Source: Fulvia fulva
Taxonomy: Eukaryota > Ascomycota > Dothideomycetes > Mycosphaerellales > Mycosphaerellaceae
Direction of reading: 5' to 3'
Length of the DNA: 64,000 nt
Assembly (NCBI RefSeq): GCF_020509005.1
Contig: NC_063017.1
Coordinates: forward strand, 3,720,001 to 3,784,000
The position numbers and the translations under genes were made by a program. This document shows, piece by piece, positions 50,948 through 63,540 of the stretch. The notes under the pieces were generated by a model that ran no database searches, was not told the DNA's origin, and saw nothing but the letters and a program-made list of their open reading frames with translations. How positions within the stretch are numbered: the stretch's first letter is position 1; every line of letters starts with the position of its first letter.

Positions 50948-53900
50948 GACATATTCGAAAGCTCTTATTAAGGCCATTCTAACGATATAAAAAGCAGGCC
51001 ACTGCCCCTAGGACTAAGGGAGTTCTACCTCATTTAATCTAGACAGCTTGAAGCTCTCTTCACCCTATTTCTTTAGCTCCAAACGCCGCGGAGGTGCCTA
51101 GCTACATTAGGCAACTCCTAGGCAATAGTAGCCTAGGCTACGGCACTAACGGCGCCTACGGCCCTATAGGCGAAGCCCCCCTAAGACAACTAGTAGCAAC
51201 TTATAGAGGACGTAAAAAGTATAGAAACTAACGATCAGCTCCCTTACCGGTCTCTATAGGTAATGATCACTTAGCTACGCACGGCGCTTGTACTGTCGTA
51301 TTACCGAGGGCAATAAGAAATAAGGACGACGCCCTAGGCGATTAGTAAGGCCACCCGGAATTAACACCCCTATAGCTAGGCATCGGTCGCGGCATCGATA
51401 CTAGGCCCCCGCCTAACGTACGATATAGTTACGATCCGCATTATAGCAAAGGAAGACTAGGCCGAAGTTACGAAGCTATCGAACAAGGAGCTCGCCTAAC
51501 GAATTAACTAACTAGAGGTAGTCGTAGTGAACTAACAGTCTAACGGTACTCTATAGATCTATACTAGCTCTGCTACTGCTAGGAGACACCTAGAGGCATA
51601 GCTATAGTAGGCATCTAAGGTTACGGCATTAGCGAAGGTCTTAACGAAACAATTTACGATCCTAGTCCACGACATACCTAAGGAGTTTGACCTAACTAAC
51701 TAGGGTCACCTACGCGCTCTCTAAGAGGACAACCCGGTCACTCTTAACTCTCTAATCTAGAAGGCGACTTGGCTCTATAGGAAATGGCTAGAAGGCAAGA
51801 AGGCCTCGGCGCTAATAGTATAGCTACAAGACGCGAAAGCGGCGGATCTAGCGATAGAATAAGGCCTAGTCTAGCAATATAGCCTCAAGATAGTAGAAAA
51901 GCACTCCTTATCCTTTCGTGTCCTCTAATGCTTTAAATGCTAACAGTATAGACACTAAACCTATACGTGTACAAATAAGCAGGCCTGCTCGAACTATATA
52001 GGAGACTATATATCTAGGGACTATATATCGACTACGAGACGGTACGCGAACTGTCCGGGGCACTACCTATCGTATAGTACGGAATGCCTATAGCGGAAAC
52101 TAGCGAAAAACAAGGCAATCACAAACAGAACCGTCGCCCTAAGATTCTACGGCGACCGTAAGGCTAGCCTATACTAGAACTAGTTAGCGGCGGTCGGGCA
52201 TAAGCGCCCTAGGGCCGAGAACGATATAAAGGATGCGTAACCTAGGGCGTACGGGAGGCCACGTGCTCTACTAGCTACGGCGAGGGAATCTAACTAGGCC
52301 CGGCTCCCCTTTAGTACATAGCCGATAGGCGTAGACTAGGACGTATAGGGCAGTAGGACATAGGACGATATAGAGGAAATGATTATCGATGCCGATAACT
52401 AGCCTCGACACGCTTAGTATTATCTAGTATAACGTCAACTATAGCAAGGATATAGTCTAGAACTATTTCCTATACGAGGCGGACCCGCGCGTCTACTACG
52501 TCCTTACAATCTAGGAGCTATAGATTAACCCGCACTATAAGAGACTAACGACCTATAAGTTACTAGGCTACACGACATACCTACGAGGCGACGGTAGACC
52601 CCGTACGTGCTTCTATGTTAGTAAGGACATACTAGAATCCGACTAGGAGGTAGTATACTACGCAGACGAAGAAGGCGGGGGCGATATTACCTCCCTCTAC
52701 GTAGGTAGCACCTAGATACATAACCTATATATATAATCGCTAGCCTCGAGGTCTAGCCGCGACCTAGGGGTCTGTAGACACCTAGACAGTGCGCTTAAGA
52801 GACAAGGGTGCCATATCGTAGTAGGAGACTTTAATATACACTACCCTTCCTAGGAAAGCCTTATGTAGCCGCACCCTATAGCCGACGAAGTACTCGACTT
52901 AATAGCGAGTAACGTAATTGCCCTTAATACCCCGAAGGACCTAGGCACCTAGAAGAGAGGGGGACTCTAAGGTACGATCGACCTCTCCTAGATCTCAGAT
53001 AGCTACTACTACACGGTAACCTACTATAGGATCGAACATGAACTCGAGGCGTCGTCAGACTATATACTAGTTAGGACCTCTATTACGATACAGATACAAC
53101 GTACACTAGCGAGAACCCCTAAGCTAAACTAGGGAAAGGCCTACTAGGCTAACATCTAGGCGTACCTCGATAACTCCGAGAGGCTAGTCTAGATCGCGTA
53201 GTAGCAATATATTAGTAAAGACGAGATAGACGAGGTAGTCTAAGGGTTAATAGACGAAATAAGAAAAGCGACCTTACTTTACGTTCCGCTTACCTAACTA
53301 ACGATATAGTCTAAACTATACTAGACGCCGAAGTGTACTACGGTAGTAAGAGAAGTAAGGAGAGCCCGCCGGGTATAGACGAGTAGCTATAGCGAGGAGG
53401 CCTAGAACGTATATAGGGAGGCATACTAATAGAAGAAAGCTATAATACGGAGGGAGAAAGTAGTCGGCTAGAGGGCTATAGTAGAAGAAATCGCCGGCAA
53501 GCTAGCGAGGATATAGAAGCTAGCAAAATAGGCTCGATAGGACCCTATATAGGGCCCCTCCTTCTCTATCCTAGCGCTATAATCGCCTAGTAGCCCGGTT
53601 AGCGACCCCGAGGCCAAGGCGCGTCTACTAGCTAGTAAGTTCTTCCCGCCCCTAGTCGAGGCTAATCTAAGCGATATAAATAGCTCTACTCCCCTAGCCC
53701 CTAGTATCGCGGTCCGATAGGAGGTGTCCGAGGGAGAAGTTACCGCTATACTTAGGAAGTTACCGGCGAAGAAAGCCCCGGGGCCGGATAGGATTCTAAA
53801 CGAGCTACTAAAGAAGTATAGAGATTAACTAGCCCTAGTAGTTATAGCGATCTTTAACGCCTGCCTATAGACCGGATACTACCCGATAGTATTTAAATAA

Positions 53901-55880
53901 TCGACGATAGTAGTCCTACGTAAGCCGTAAAAGGAAGACTATACGTAGGTGAAGTCGTACCGCCTAATTACGCTCCTTAACACTCTTAGGAAGGCGCTTA
54001 AGAAGCTAGTTATAACGAGACTCTCCGAGGCGGTAGAAGAATACTCCCTACTCCCGGACACCTAGATAGGTACGCGCCTATAGCAATCGACGCTATCCGC
54101 GATAGAACTTATTACCTCTTAGGTAAAGGCTATCTAGTATAAGAATAGGGACAAGGTGGCTTCCTTACTTAGCCTAGACATATCGGAGCCTTCGACTACG
54201 TGTTATACCCGCGGCTACTCTATATCCTAAGGTCGAAAGGACTCCCTAAGTAGCTTATTAACTTCGTACGGTCCTACCTCTAGAACCGTAGCACGTCGAT
54301 CCTAGTCGGCTAGTATAGAAGCCTATTTTAAGTAGTCTATACTACAATCCCGTAAGGCTTAACGCTAGTACCTATTCTGTTCCTCTTCTTTATAGCAACG
54401 CTACTCCTAGCCCTAGAATCCTAGAACACCGCTTCGAGCGGCTTCGTAGACGACACGAATATCCTAGCGTAGTCTTCCTCGACTAAGGAGAACTATAGGC
54501 TACTAAAAGAGAAGTACAAGATCTACGAGGACTAGGCTAGGAGGCACGGGGCTCGGTTTGCCCTAGAAAAGTACAATCTAATACACTTTACGCGCCGGCT
54601 ACGATTCTATAATATATAAGCCTCTATCTAGATATAGGGGCACACGACTAACCCGGTAGATTAGCTTAGGATCCTCGGACTATAGGTAGACCCGGCGCTA
54701 CGGTAGAGGAAGTACGTATAGGTAATATTACGGAAAGCTAAACAGAATATAGTATTATACTAAAGGCTTACTACGTCTATATAGGGGGCGGACTTTTAGT
54801 AGTTACGACTTCTATATACGGCTATTATACGGCTAGTCCTTACCTATAGTAGCTAAGTATAGTCCTTAGGCGAGAGGGCCTACCTATTAAAGGGACTCGT
54901 CGCGCCGTTAGCGAAGATCTAAAACTAATGCCTAAGGAAGGTTACCGGGGTATATAAGTCGATACTAATAAGGATACTTAAGTATAAGACCGCTATACCG
55001 CCGATCGACCTATATATCTAGGGACTACGGACCTCCTACTTAGGTAAGTTGGTATAGTACCTAGTATAGAAGGTTATCGCTAGTATAGTCGTAAGGGCCC
55101 GCGAATTAGTACTAGCGTATAAGGGCATTCGACCCGGAAACGAGCCGAACTACCGGGCAAGGGACGAATAGCTAGCAATATAATAGGAAGGTAAGAAATC
55201 GTTTGTAGAGCAACTATAGAAAGAGAGGTAGAACAACTAGGTTGTAGGGCATAGTAGACGCCCTTAGCTAGCGGGATAACCTAAGGAATAGTTAGCTACG
55301 AAATCTACGGTTAAGTACCCCCCGAAGCTTATCTACTACCGCCTTACGAGGGCATAGAGTAGTATAGCAACCTAACTACGAAGCGAACATATCGGCCTCT
55401 AGGGGTACCTATTATAGAGGAAGGTTCTAGGATACACGAATACTAGCTGCCCCTACGGCTATCGCTCCTAGAACGTACGGCACGCACTCCTCGTCTATCC
55501 GAGGTGGTCGCTAGGAAGGGGGGAGTAGATAGCAAAGGCGAGGAACCGGACGATTAGGGCACTTCTTAACAACGCTAAGGACCTACGGCGTATTACGAAC
55601 TAGATACTAGAGAAGGGCTAGCTAGAACAGTACCGCCTAGTAGGAGCAGTATAGGAAGAGAGGGTACGACGTAGCGCGAGAAGACCGGCTAGGAGCGGGG
55701 GCTAACGGGGTAGTAATATAGACTACGTACGTTTAGAGGGAAAGCTAATCTAGATAAGGAGTAGTCGGGGCGGGAAGGGGTTTCACCTATTCGGGTTTCT
55801 ATTTATATATAACAATAGATATATACCTATATAGGCCGAATAGGGTCCTAGAATAGGGGAATAACAAATCTATCTATCTA
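50948..55880 (+). mobile_element. Tad-like LINE copy 2, near full length, RIPed
   Basis: About 4.93 kb, same extent and orientation as copy 1 (both start GACATATTCGAAAGCTCT and end in an (ATCT)n tail). The two differ mainly at CA/TA and TG/TA positions, so they were the same sequence before separate RIP. The same knuckle, endonuclease, reverse transcriptase and zinc-patch blocks can be followed at +6.77 kb. One small deletion is visible at about 54185. No intact frame. Confidence 0.85.
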
Positions 55881-58800
55881 TTATAGCGTACTATAGGTAT
55901 AAATATCTCTTCGAAGTTAACGCCGAACTTCTATAAAAACCCTCTTACGACAAGTCTTACCTTGAACTTTTCGATTGCTCCGCTAATAAGTCTCTTTACG
56001 TCGAAGACCTACTTAGAGGTAACTATATTCGCCCCCCTTAGAGCGATAGCTATTTCCTAGGTATTATTACTTAATAATAAGAGTAGCTCGGTATCGATAG
56101 CGTCCCTCTATAAGTAGCCCTGTTTAGGATCCCCTACCGTAGCCTTATATATCTTCGGGATAGGTACTTCCTATTAGTAGGCGATACCGGGTCCGAATAT
56201 AGTAAAGGCGTATTCTTAGACTTCGTCGAATAGTTCCTCTACTATAGCTATAAATATACGTTCGTCGGTATCGGTAAGTCTATTATTTACCTATAGTAGT
56301 TAGTAGAACAAAGCTATTATAGCTTTATAGTGCTTAGCCTTATAGTCCTAGTCCTAGCCGTAGTTATTATTAGGATCCCTAGTCCTTTTCCTTCGGACGA
56401 TTAGTTCCGGTAGCTCCGGGGTTTCCTCGATCTTCTTATAGTCCGCGATATTATCTAGTCTACCGGGAAGTTAGATATAGAGCGGTCTTAAGACAGTTAG
56501 TCCTTTGTCCTTAGCCGTAGCGAGTTCGGTCTCTACGTAGGGAGCGGGGATTAGCTAGGTCGGTTCTTCTATAGAGGACTCGGCTACTTTAGTAGTAGAA
56601 AGTTAGGGTATTTTATACCCTATCTCGCTTACGTTACTCTCGTTGGGCCTAGGTATTATACTACCCGAGGATCGTAAGATTGCTATCGGGGCATCCGCTA
56701 GTCGCTAAACTAGTAGTAGTCGCGAGACCGCCGGTAGTCGACCGACTAGCCTTCGTTCGGGTATCTTACTAGGTTAGTTCGTAAAGGAGATACCTAAATC
56801 TAGATCTCCCCCCTTCTCGTTTTCGAACTAATCTACTTAGCTATACTGCCTAATAGCTTGTATATCTAGCTCCTAGAATAACTATTACTTAGTCGATTGA
56901 CCGTATCTAACGAAAATAGCTTCCTTACCCCGGTTTATTAACTTATCCTATCGTAGCCCTTTTAGATATAATTTCGGTTCTACGTAAACTACTACCCTAT
57001 AATCCTATACTCTTAGGTGATCTACCGTCGGTACTTTGCTAGTAAATACTTCTTCCGGCGAAAGCTAGATACCGTTAAGTAACGGTCCGTTTAGTAGTAG
57101 GTTATATATAACCGCCTATACCTCTAGCGCTTTAGGCTAGAATTCTACCGGCATCCCCGATTCCTCGAGTATTACACGGATCGCGTTCTCCGATACCTAG
57201 ATTAACCTTTCTACTACTCCGTTTTGTATAGAGTTATAAGTATCCGTCGTATCGTATTAAATACCCGATTCTTTCTCCTATTCTTTTAGAACTATTAGTA
57301 GCTTAGATATATTATTACTCCGTACTACTCTTACGTAGTATCTAGATACTTTCTCTATAGTTAGCCGCTATTATCGTAGTACTTACGGTACGTCGGATTT
57401 GTTCTTAAGCGGGATTACCTACTTCTTTCTTAAGAAGTTATTTATAATCTCTAGCTAGTATTTAAAACCTAGCCTAGATGTTGTATTTTCGAAGGGTCCG
57501 TAGATATCGATAGATATAAGCGTAAGTCTTTTGTTCTTTCGTTCTATAATAGCGCCTTTAAAGTTCCGTATATTCGCGATAGAGTATACCTTATAGTTAT
57601 ACTCGTCCGGGATAGGAATTAGGTCCTTCTTATTACTTACCCTATAGACGTTCCGGAGTCATCCTTTACCTAGGTGTACGAATCTTCTATACTAAAGCTC
57701 CTACTAATTCTCGGTAGTAACCGCGGCTAGAGCTTTCTTATTAGGAATATTACCCGCGGGTAACATCTCCGGGGGCCTCTTATCTACCTAGTTTAGGGAG
57801 TCGGATATCGAAGATACTACCGGTACCCCCCCTCGTAGTACTATTCGTACGATAGGCTTTCCGCTCTTATACTTAAGTATAAAGTTTAGAGGTTCGACAT
57901 CGAATTGCTTACTAAACTACCTCTATAAAGCTAGATTAACTCCGAGATTAGGAATAAATAAGACTTTCTCTAGCGTAATTTGTTTCCCCGTTAGTCCTTC
58001 TATAGTTACTATTCCTTTATAGAATGTATCTAGGTACCCCCTACCGACTTTAATTACTTTCCTTCTCGCTAGTTTCCTAAGCGATCTAAATAGAAACTTA
58101 TTATTAGTTATATATAAGGAGGTATAGGAGTCTAGTAACTATTCGGAGGCGGGAAACTTACCTTTTACTTCGGTAGTAGAATAGGCGACTTCTTCGTTAT
58201 ATATTTCCTCGGTATCGCTTTCTTATAAGGTATAGGCTCGTATCGCCTTTACCTTTATCTTATTGTCGGATTGGCTTCTCCTATCCTTCTACTATTTCCT
58301 AGACTTCTTAAGGGCATTTTAGGCTTTCTCTAGATCCTGGACTAGCTCTTCGTAGGACTTCTTCTCCGGTTACTTCTAGGTATTCTTCCTTTTAATAAAC
58401 TCCTTTATAGAATCTAGTTCCGGGCACGATATAACTAGGTAGTTACTATTATAGATAAAGTAGCCGCTCTTACCCCCTTATCTCTAGGAGTATAGAGCGG
58501 TCTCGCTCTTACTCTCTTAGATCCGTAATTCGTAGGATTTAAGTAAGGTTATAGCGGATTCTAAGCCTAGGTTTAGCTAGGCTAGGATAGTGTCCCTAGT
58601 ACTAGCGTAGACGTCCGGGAGGCTGCTTAGTAGGTACTTAAACCTCTAGATAGGGTCCTTATAGTAGGTCTTTTTACTATCTGTTTCGGCAATCTATATA
58701 GATAGGTTACCTAGATATATCTACCCTTGTCTAATTGTCTAATCGTCCGGTAGCTTAAACAATACTAGCTGTTTTATAAGCGCTACTACGTATGCCTTAT

Positions 58801-59726
58801 AGACCTTACTATACTTCTTCTATAGAAGTTTCTAGATCTCTTTCGTATCTCGTATATCTAAGATTTCTTAGTCATCCTCCTCGGACAAATATACTAAGAT
58901 AGTATATCTCGCTATACCGTTCGCCTTCGAAGTGATCTTAGGCGTAACGGATTCTAGGAGGTTAGCCGACGAGTCGTCGATAACCTAGAATACCTCCCGG
59001 CTTTCGAGATAGTCTCGTAGTATAACGAACTAGCGCTTCTAGTTCTTACGAGTAAGGGTAGGGCCGACCTTCCGAGGGCCCTCGTAACTCGTTAAGTCTT
59101 CTATAGCGAAGGTAGCCTTAGATATATAGCAAGCTCTACTTAACTACGGTAGTTAGAATAAGCTTAGACTCCCCGAGTCTATTAGTAGCGTTCCGTATAG
59201 TAGACTTCCCGAGTCTATTAGTACGTTACCGTACGGATTCCGGGTATAGAGTATAATACCCTACGTCGTACTTCCTTAGTATATCGATGTCCTATTAAGC
59301 AAACTCGGGCTTATAACCTATTAAATAGGTATAGTATATATATATACGGAAGTTAGGATATATAATAGGGAAGAAGGAAGGACTAATATAGTATATAAAG
59401 GTATATAATAGAACAGTATTTAGTACTAAAGGTGTCTCTACTATCGGTATAGAGACTACGTCTCTAATACCTATATAGAGGGATCTTGCTCTAGTCCTAG
59501 TTCTCTTTTACTACGCCTTATAGATTTCACCTATATCTTATCCTACGACGGTAGTTCCTCCGACAGTCTCGTACTAACTAGCTAAGCGACTTTAGGTCCT
59601 CTAAGTCGCTCCTACTATTCGTACGGTGTCTCGGTAGTATTGCCGTACTATTGTCTCGACTAACTTAGTATATACTAAGTTAGTCTTAGTACCGTACGAT
59701 ATACCTACTAACCTATATTCGTAATA
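55881..59726 (-). mobile_element. Copia element D (family of A), partial, minus orientation, RIPed
   Basis: The 5' LTR is at the right (59319-59726, 408 bp), followed leftward by the primer site (GGGCTTATAACC just left of 59319), gag, knuckle, protease (about 58130), integrase (about 57150-57600) and the first part of the reverse transcriptase. The sequence stops at 55881 within the RT, just where LINE copy 2 ends; the RT active site, RNase H and 3' LTR are absent. Closely related to copia A, again with TAG/TAA throughout. Confidence 0.85.
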
Positions 59727-59867
59727 CTAAAGAGATTAAGCCTCTACTTACTAGAATACCGGATCGTATTATTAATTACTATCCTCGCTATTATAAGAGC
59801 GATTTTATGTAATAGGTGAAGTATATTAAAGTATATATTACGCTTTACTATCCGGTTATAGTCTATT
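59727..59867. other. Short RIPed spacer
   Basis: AT-rich, few CA/TG; ends TAGTCTATTTAATA, a string also found at about 63546-63559. No feature recognised. Confidence 0.4.
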
Positions 59868-62467
59868 TAATAGATAGATAGATAGATAGATTTGTCATTC
59901 CCCTGTTCTAGGACCCTATCCGGCCTATGCAGGTATATATCTATTGTTATGTACAAAGGGAAACCCGAATAGGTGAAAACCCTTCCCGCCCCCGACTACT
60001 CCTTGTCTAGATTAGCTTTCCCTCTGAACGTACGTAGTCCATGTCACTACCCCGTTAGCCCCCGCTCCTAGCCGGTCTCGTCGCGCTGCGTCGTGTCCTC
60101 TCTTCCTGCACTGCTCCTACTAGGCGGTACTGTTCTAGCCAGCCCTTCTCTAGTATCCAGTTCGTAATGCGCCGTAGGTCTTCAGCGTTGTTAAGAAGTG
60201 CCCCAATCGTCCGGTTCCTCGCCTTTGCCATCCACTCCCCCCTTCCTAGCGACCACCTCGGACAGACGAGGAGTGCGTGCCGTACGTTCTGGGAGCGATA
60301 GCCGCAGGGGCAGCTAGTATTCGTGTATCCTGGGACCTTCCTCCATGATAGGTACCCCTGGAGGCCGATGTGTTCGCTTCGCAGTTGGGTTGCTATGCTA
60401 CTCTGTGCCCTCGTAAGGCGGTAGTGGATGAGCTTCGGGGGGTGCTTGACCGCGGATTTTGTAGCTGACCATTCCTTAGGTTGTCCCGCTGGCTGAGGGC
60501 GTCCACTATGCCCTACAACCTGGTTGTTCCACCTCTCTTTCCATAGTTGCTCTACAAACGATTTCTCACCTTCCCATTGTGTTGCTAGCTGTTCGTCCCT
60601 TGCCCGGTAGTTCGGCTCGTTTCCGGGTCGAATGCCCTTATGCGCTGGTACTGATTCGCGGGCCCTTGCGACTGCACTGGCGATGACCTTCTGTACTGGG
60701 TACTGTGCCGACTTGCCTAAGTAGGAGGTCCGTAGTCCCTGGATGTATAGGTCGATCGGCGGTATAGCGGTCTCGTGCTCAAGCATCCTCGTTGGTGTCG
60801 ACTTATATGCCCCGGTGACCTTCCTTAGGCATTGGTTTTGGATCTTCGCTAGCGGCGCGACGAGTCCCTTCGATGGGCAGGCCCTCTCGCCTAAGGACCA
60901 CACTTGGCTGCCATAGGTAAGGACTGGCCGTACAATAGCCGTATATAGAAGTCGTGACTGCCGGAAGTCCGCCCCCCATGTGGACGCAGTGAGCCTCTGG
61001 CATGATGCCATATTCTGTTCAGCTTTCCGTAATATTGCCTGTACGTGCTTCCTCCACCGTAGCGCCGGGTCCACCCATAGTCCGAGGATCCTGAGCTGAT
61101 TTGCCGGGTTAGTCGTGTGCCCCTGTATCTGGATAGAAGCTTGCATATTGTGGAACCGTGGCCGGCGCGTAAAGTGTATCAGATTGTACTTTTCTGGGGC
61201 AAACCGAGCCCCGTGCCTCCTAGCCCAGTCCTCGCAGATCTTGTGCTTCTCTTCTAGTAGCCTACAGTTCTCCTCAGTCGAGGAAGACCACGCTAGGATG
61301 TTTGTGTCGTCTACGAAGCCGCTCGCAGCGGTGTTCTGGGATTCTAGGGCTGGGAGCAGCGTCGCCATAAAGAAGAGGAACAGAATAGGTGCTAGCGTTG
61401 AGCCTTGCGGGATTCCAGTGTGGACTGCTTGAAATGGGCTTCTGTACTGGCCGACCAGGATCGACGTACTGCGGTTTTGGAGGTAGGACCGTACGAAGTT
61501 GACAAGCCACTCAGGGAGTCCTTTCGACCTTAGGATGTAGAGAAGCCGCGGGTGTGACACGTAGTCGAAGGCTCCCGATATGTCTAGGCTAAGTAAGGAA
61601 GCCACCTTGTCCCTATTCTTATACCAGATGGCCTTTACCTGAGAGGTGATAAGTTCCATCGCGGATAGCGTCGATCGCTGTGGGCGCGCACCCATCTGGG
61701 TGTCCGGGAGTAGGGAGTGTTCCTCTGCCGCCTCGGAGAGTCTCGTTGCAACCAGCTTCTCAAGCGCCTTCCCAAGAGTGTTAAGGAGCGCAATTGGGCG
61801 GTACGACTTCACCTGCGTATAGTCTTCCTTCTGCGGCTTGCGTAGGACCACTGTCGTCGATTGTTTAAAAGCTATCGGGTGGTATCCGGTCTGTAGGCAG
61901 GCGTTGAAGATCGCTGCAACTGCTGGGGCTAGTTGATCTCTACACTTCTTTAGTAGCTCGTTTGGGATCCCATCCGGCCCCGGGGCTTTCTTCGCCGGCA
62001 ACTTCCTCAGCACAGCGGTAACTTCTCCCTCGGACACCTCCTGTTGGACCGCGATGCTAGGGGCTAGGGGAGTAGAGCTGTTTATGTCGCTTAGATCAGC
62101 CTCGACTGGGGGTGGGAAGAACTTGCTAGCCAGTAGACGCGCCTTGGCCTCGGGGTCGCTAACCGGGCCACTAGGCGATTGTAGCGCTGGGATAGAGAAG
62201 GAGGGGCCCTGTGTAGGGTCCTGTCGGGCCCATTTCGCTAGCTTCCACATCCTCTCTGGCTTGCCGGCGATTTCTTCCACTGTGGCCCTCCAGCCGACTG
62301 CTTTCTCCCTCCGTATTATGGCTTTCTTCTGTTGGCATGCCTCCCTGTATACGTTCCAGGCCTCCTCGCTATGGCTGCTCGTCCACACCCGGCGGGCTCT
62401 CCTTGCTTCTCTTACTACCGCAGTGCACTCCGGCGTCCAGTATGGTTTGGACCATGTCGTTGGTTGG
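59868..62467 (-). mobile_element. Tad-like LINE copy 4, 5'-truncated, not RIPed
   Basis: Same family as copies 1 and 2, but with normal CA/TG content and an open reverse-transcriptase frame. 3' tail (TAGA)n at 59868-59892. Homology to copy 1 ends at about 62467, at the start of a ...LTQPTTWSKPYWTPEC-type segment, so ORF1 and the endonuclease are missing. A recent arrival, or one that escaped RIP. Confidence 0.88.
60055..62388 (-). CDS. LINE reverse transcriptase (C-terminal 777 aa of ORF2), intact frame, endonuclease lost
   Basis: The frame is open from about 62482 to TAA at 60055-60057; the GTG at 62388 is internal, not a real start. Order: a KKAIIRREKAVGWR linker; reverse transcriptase with LPAKKAPGPDGIPNELLKK, YRPIALLNTLGKALEK, SLDISGAFDYVSHPRLL, GIPQGSTLAPILFLFF, FVDDTNILAWSS (FVDD at the YxDD site) and LRILGLWVDPALRWRKH; thumb; then a C-terminal region with a zinc-like CPCGYRSQNVRHALLVC. 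No RNase H seen. Without the endonuclease and with no promoter visible, it is probably not autonomous. It is useful as the unmutated reference for copies 1, 2 and 5. Confidence 0.85.
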   Translation of the reverse strand: MWTSSHSEEAWNVYREACQQKKAIIRREKAVGWRATVEEIAGKPERMWKLAKWARQDPTQGPSFSIPALQSPSGPVSDPEAKARLLASKFFPPPVEADLSDINSSTPLAPSIAVQQEVSEGEVTAVLRKLPAKKAPGPDGIPNELLKKCRDQLAPAVAAIFNACLQTGYHPIAFKQSTTVVLRKPQKEDYTQVKSYRPIALLNTLGKALEKLVATRLSEAAEEHSLLPDTQMGARPQRSTLSAMELITSQVKAIWYKNRDKVASLLSLDISGAFDYVSHPRLLYILRSKGLPEWLVNFVRSYLQNRSTSILVGQYRSPFQAVHTGIPQGSTLAPILFLFFMATLLPALESQNTAASGFVDDTNILAWSSSTEENCRLLEEKHKICEDWARRHGARFAPEKYNLIHFTRRPRFHNMQASIQIQGHTTNPANQLRILGLWVDPALRWRKHVQAILRKAEQNMASCQRLTASTWGADFRQSRLLYTAIVRPVLTYGSQVWSLGERACPSKGLVAPLAKIQNQCLRKVTGAYKSTPTRMLEHETAIPPIDLYIQGLRTSYLGKSAQYPVQKVIASAVARARESVPAHKGIRPGNEPNYRARDEQLATQWEGEKSFVEQLWKERWNNQVVGHSGRPQPAGQPKEWSATKSAVKHPPKLIHYRLTRAQSSIATQLRSEHIGLQGYLSWRKVPGYTNTSCPCGYRSQNVRHALLVCPRWSLGRGEWMAKARNRTIGALLNNAEDLRRITNWILEKGWLEQYRLVGAVQEERTRRSATRPARSGG

Positions 62468-62938
62468 CAAGGAAGGAATCGTATTTAGCAAGCTAGCTAC
62501 GAGATAAGGTGACAAGTCTTAACCGCGCTTTCCCACTCATCTAGCACCACCGTGTAGCCTCGTTTCGAGAGGTTAGCCCGGAGCAAAAGCTTCCCTCTAC
62601 GCCCTCCCTCCCTGTTTGCTCCTTAAGCCAATATCCACCTCCATAGGCCTGAGCCCTTTAGTGCTCTCTATTGACCGACATGCGCATCCGTCCTCTCGGG
62701 CTGTACAGACAGTGTCAGCCGTCGCTGCCAGTGTACACCACGCCCCAGGTTTTGACGCCCTTCGCGTTACCGCAGCCTATCTCTAGAGAGCGGCCGTCCA
62801 TGCCTCGCAGGTCTGCTCGGGGCACACACCACGCCGGGCAGCGTACTCCTTGCGTTTCCACCTACTAACCAATATGAAGTTCCTTATCACCCTGCCCTCG
62901 ATCCTCCCCGATCACAGAACTAATCCACTTGCATTGTA

Positions 62939-62994
62939 CGTCTTTTCCCCGTCCTAACAGCCGTCTTTTCCTTGCTCAGGCTATCGTCTTTTCC
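62939..62994 (+). repeat. Three copies of CGTCTTTTCC spaced exactly 23 bp
   Basis: At 62939, 62962 and 62985. Spacers between the copies differ, so only the 10-mer is conserved. Confidence 0.8.
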
Positions 62995-63159
62995 TCGTCG
63001 CAATCTACCATGTCAGACTAGGTGCGTTGTGTAGCGGGACAGGCAGTGCCTCAGGCAAAACCCTCGTTCCCATACCGGGTGTTCAACAGGCCCTTACAGG
63101 CTTCGTCGCGTGTCCACCTACCCACCGCATTGCCCGCTGGCAAACACCAGATTGTTTCG

Positions 63160-63242
63160 TAGTCCGCTCGACGCCGTTGCATAGTCCGCTCAGTTGTTGT
63201 TCTGTAGTCCGCTCGTCCAATGTTCGTCGCTTAGCCCGCTCG
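63160..63242 (+). repeat. Four copies of TAGYCCGCTCR spaced 22, 23 and 27 bp
   Basis: At 63160, 63182, 63205 and 63232. Spacing near two helical turns recalls arrayed protein-binding sites. Confidence 0.8.
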
Positions 63243-63540
63243 GTTTGCGGTCTCCGGAGGTGAAAATTCTGCACTCATACCAGAGGTGTCCTGTCGAGCG
63301 TATAGGCCACGGTTCCGCGCCCTTCTTACACGTAGAAAGAAGAGGGACTCGCTCCCGACACGAGTACACGCTCGTCGGATGGTTTTCATACCCGTTTTGC
63401 TGGTAGTCCTCTGTTCGCCGCGGCTTCGCCTACGCTACGCGCCCGTCGCGCCCACGACGCTCCAGCGTGAGAATACTTGGCTCTCTCGTAGCTAGACGAG
63501 AGGTTCGTAGCCGACACCACGTACAGGTGATTCTCGTCGT

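Larger units (their letters stand above)
62468..63540. other. Un-RIPed island of unknown identity
   Basis: About 1.1 kb with normal CA/TG content between RIPed blocks, continuous with LINE copy 4. No coding frame with family resemblance, no LTR or rRNA motif that I recognise. It holds two sets of short direct repeats (62939-62994 and 63160-63242). It may be a non-coding 5' part joined to LINE 4, a fragment of a non-autonomous element, or repeat-poor host DNA. Confidence 0.4.

Noticed and set aside
59868..59892. (TAGA)n microsatellite as an independent feature
   Set aside because: The same repeat ends every copy of this LINE family, so it is the element's 3' tail.
62939..63242. CRISPR-like array because of regularly spaced repeats
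   Set aside because: Repeats are only 10-11 bp, the genome is fungal, and there are no cas genes.
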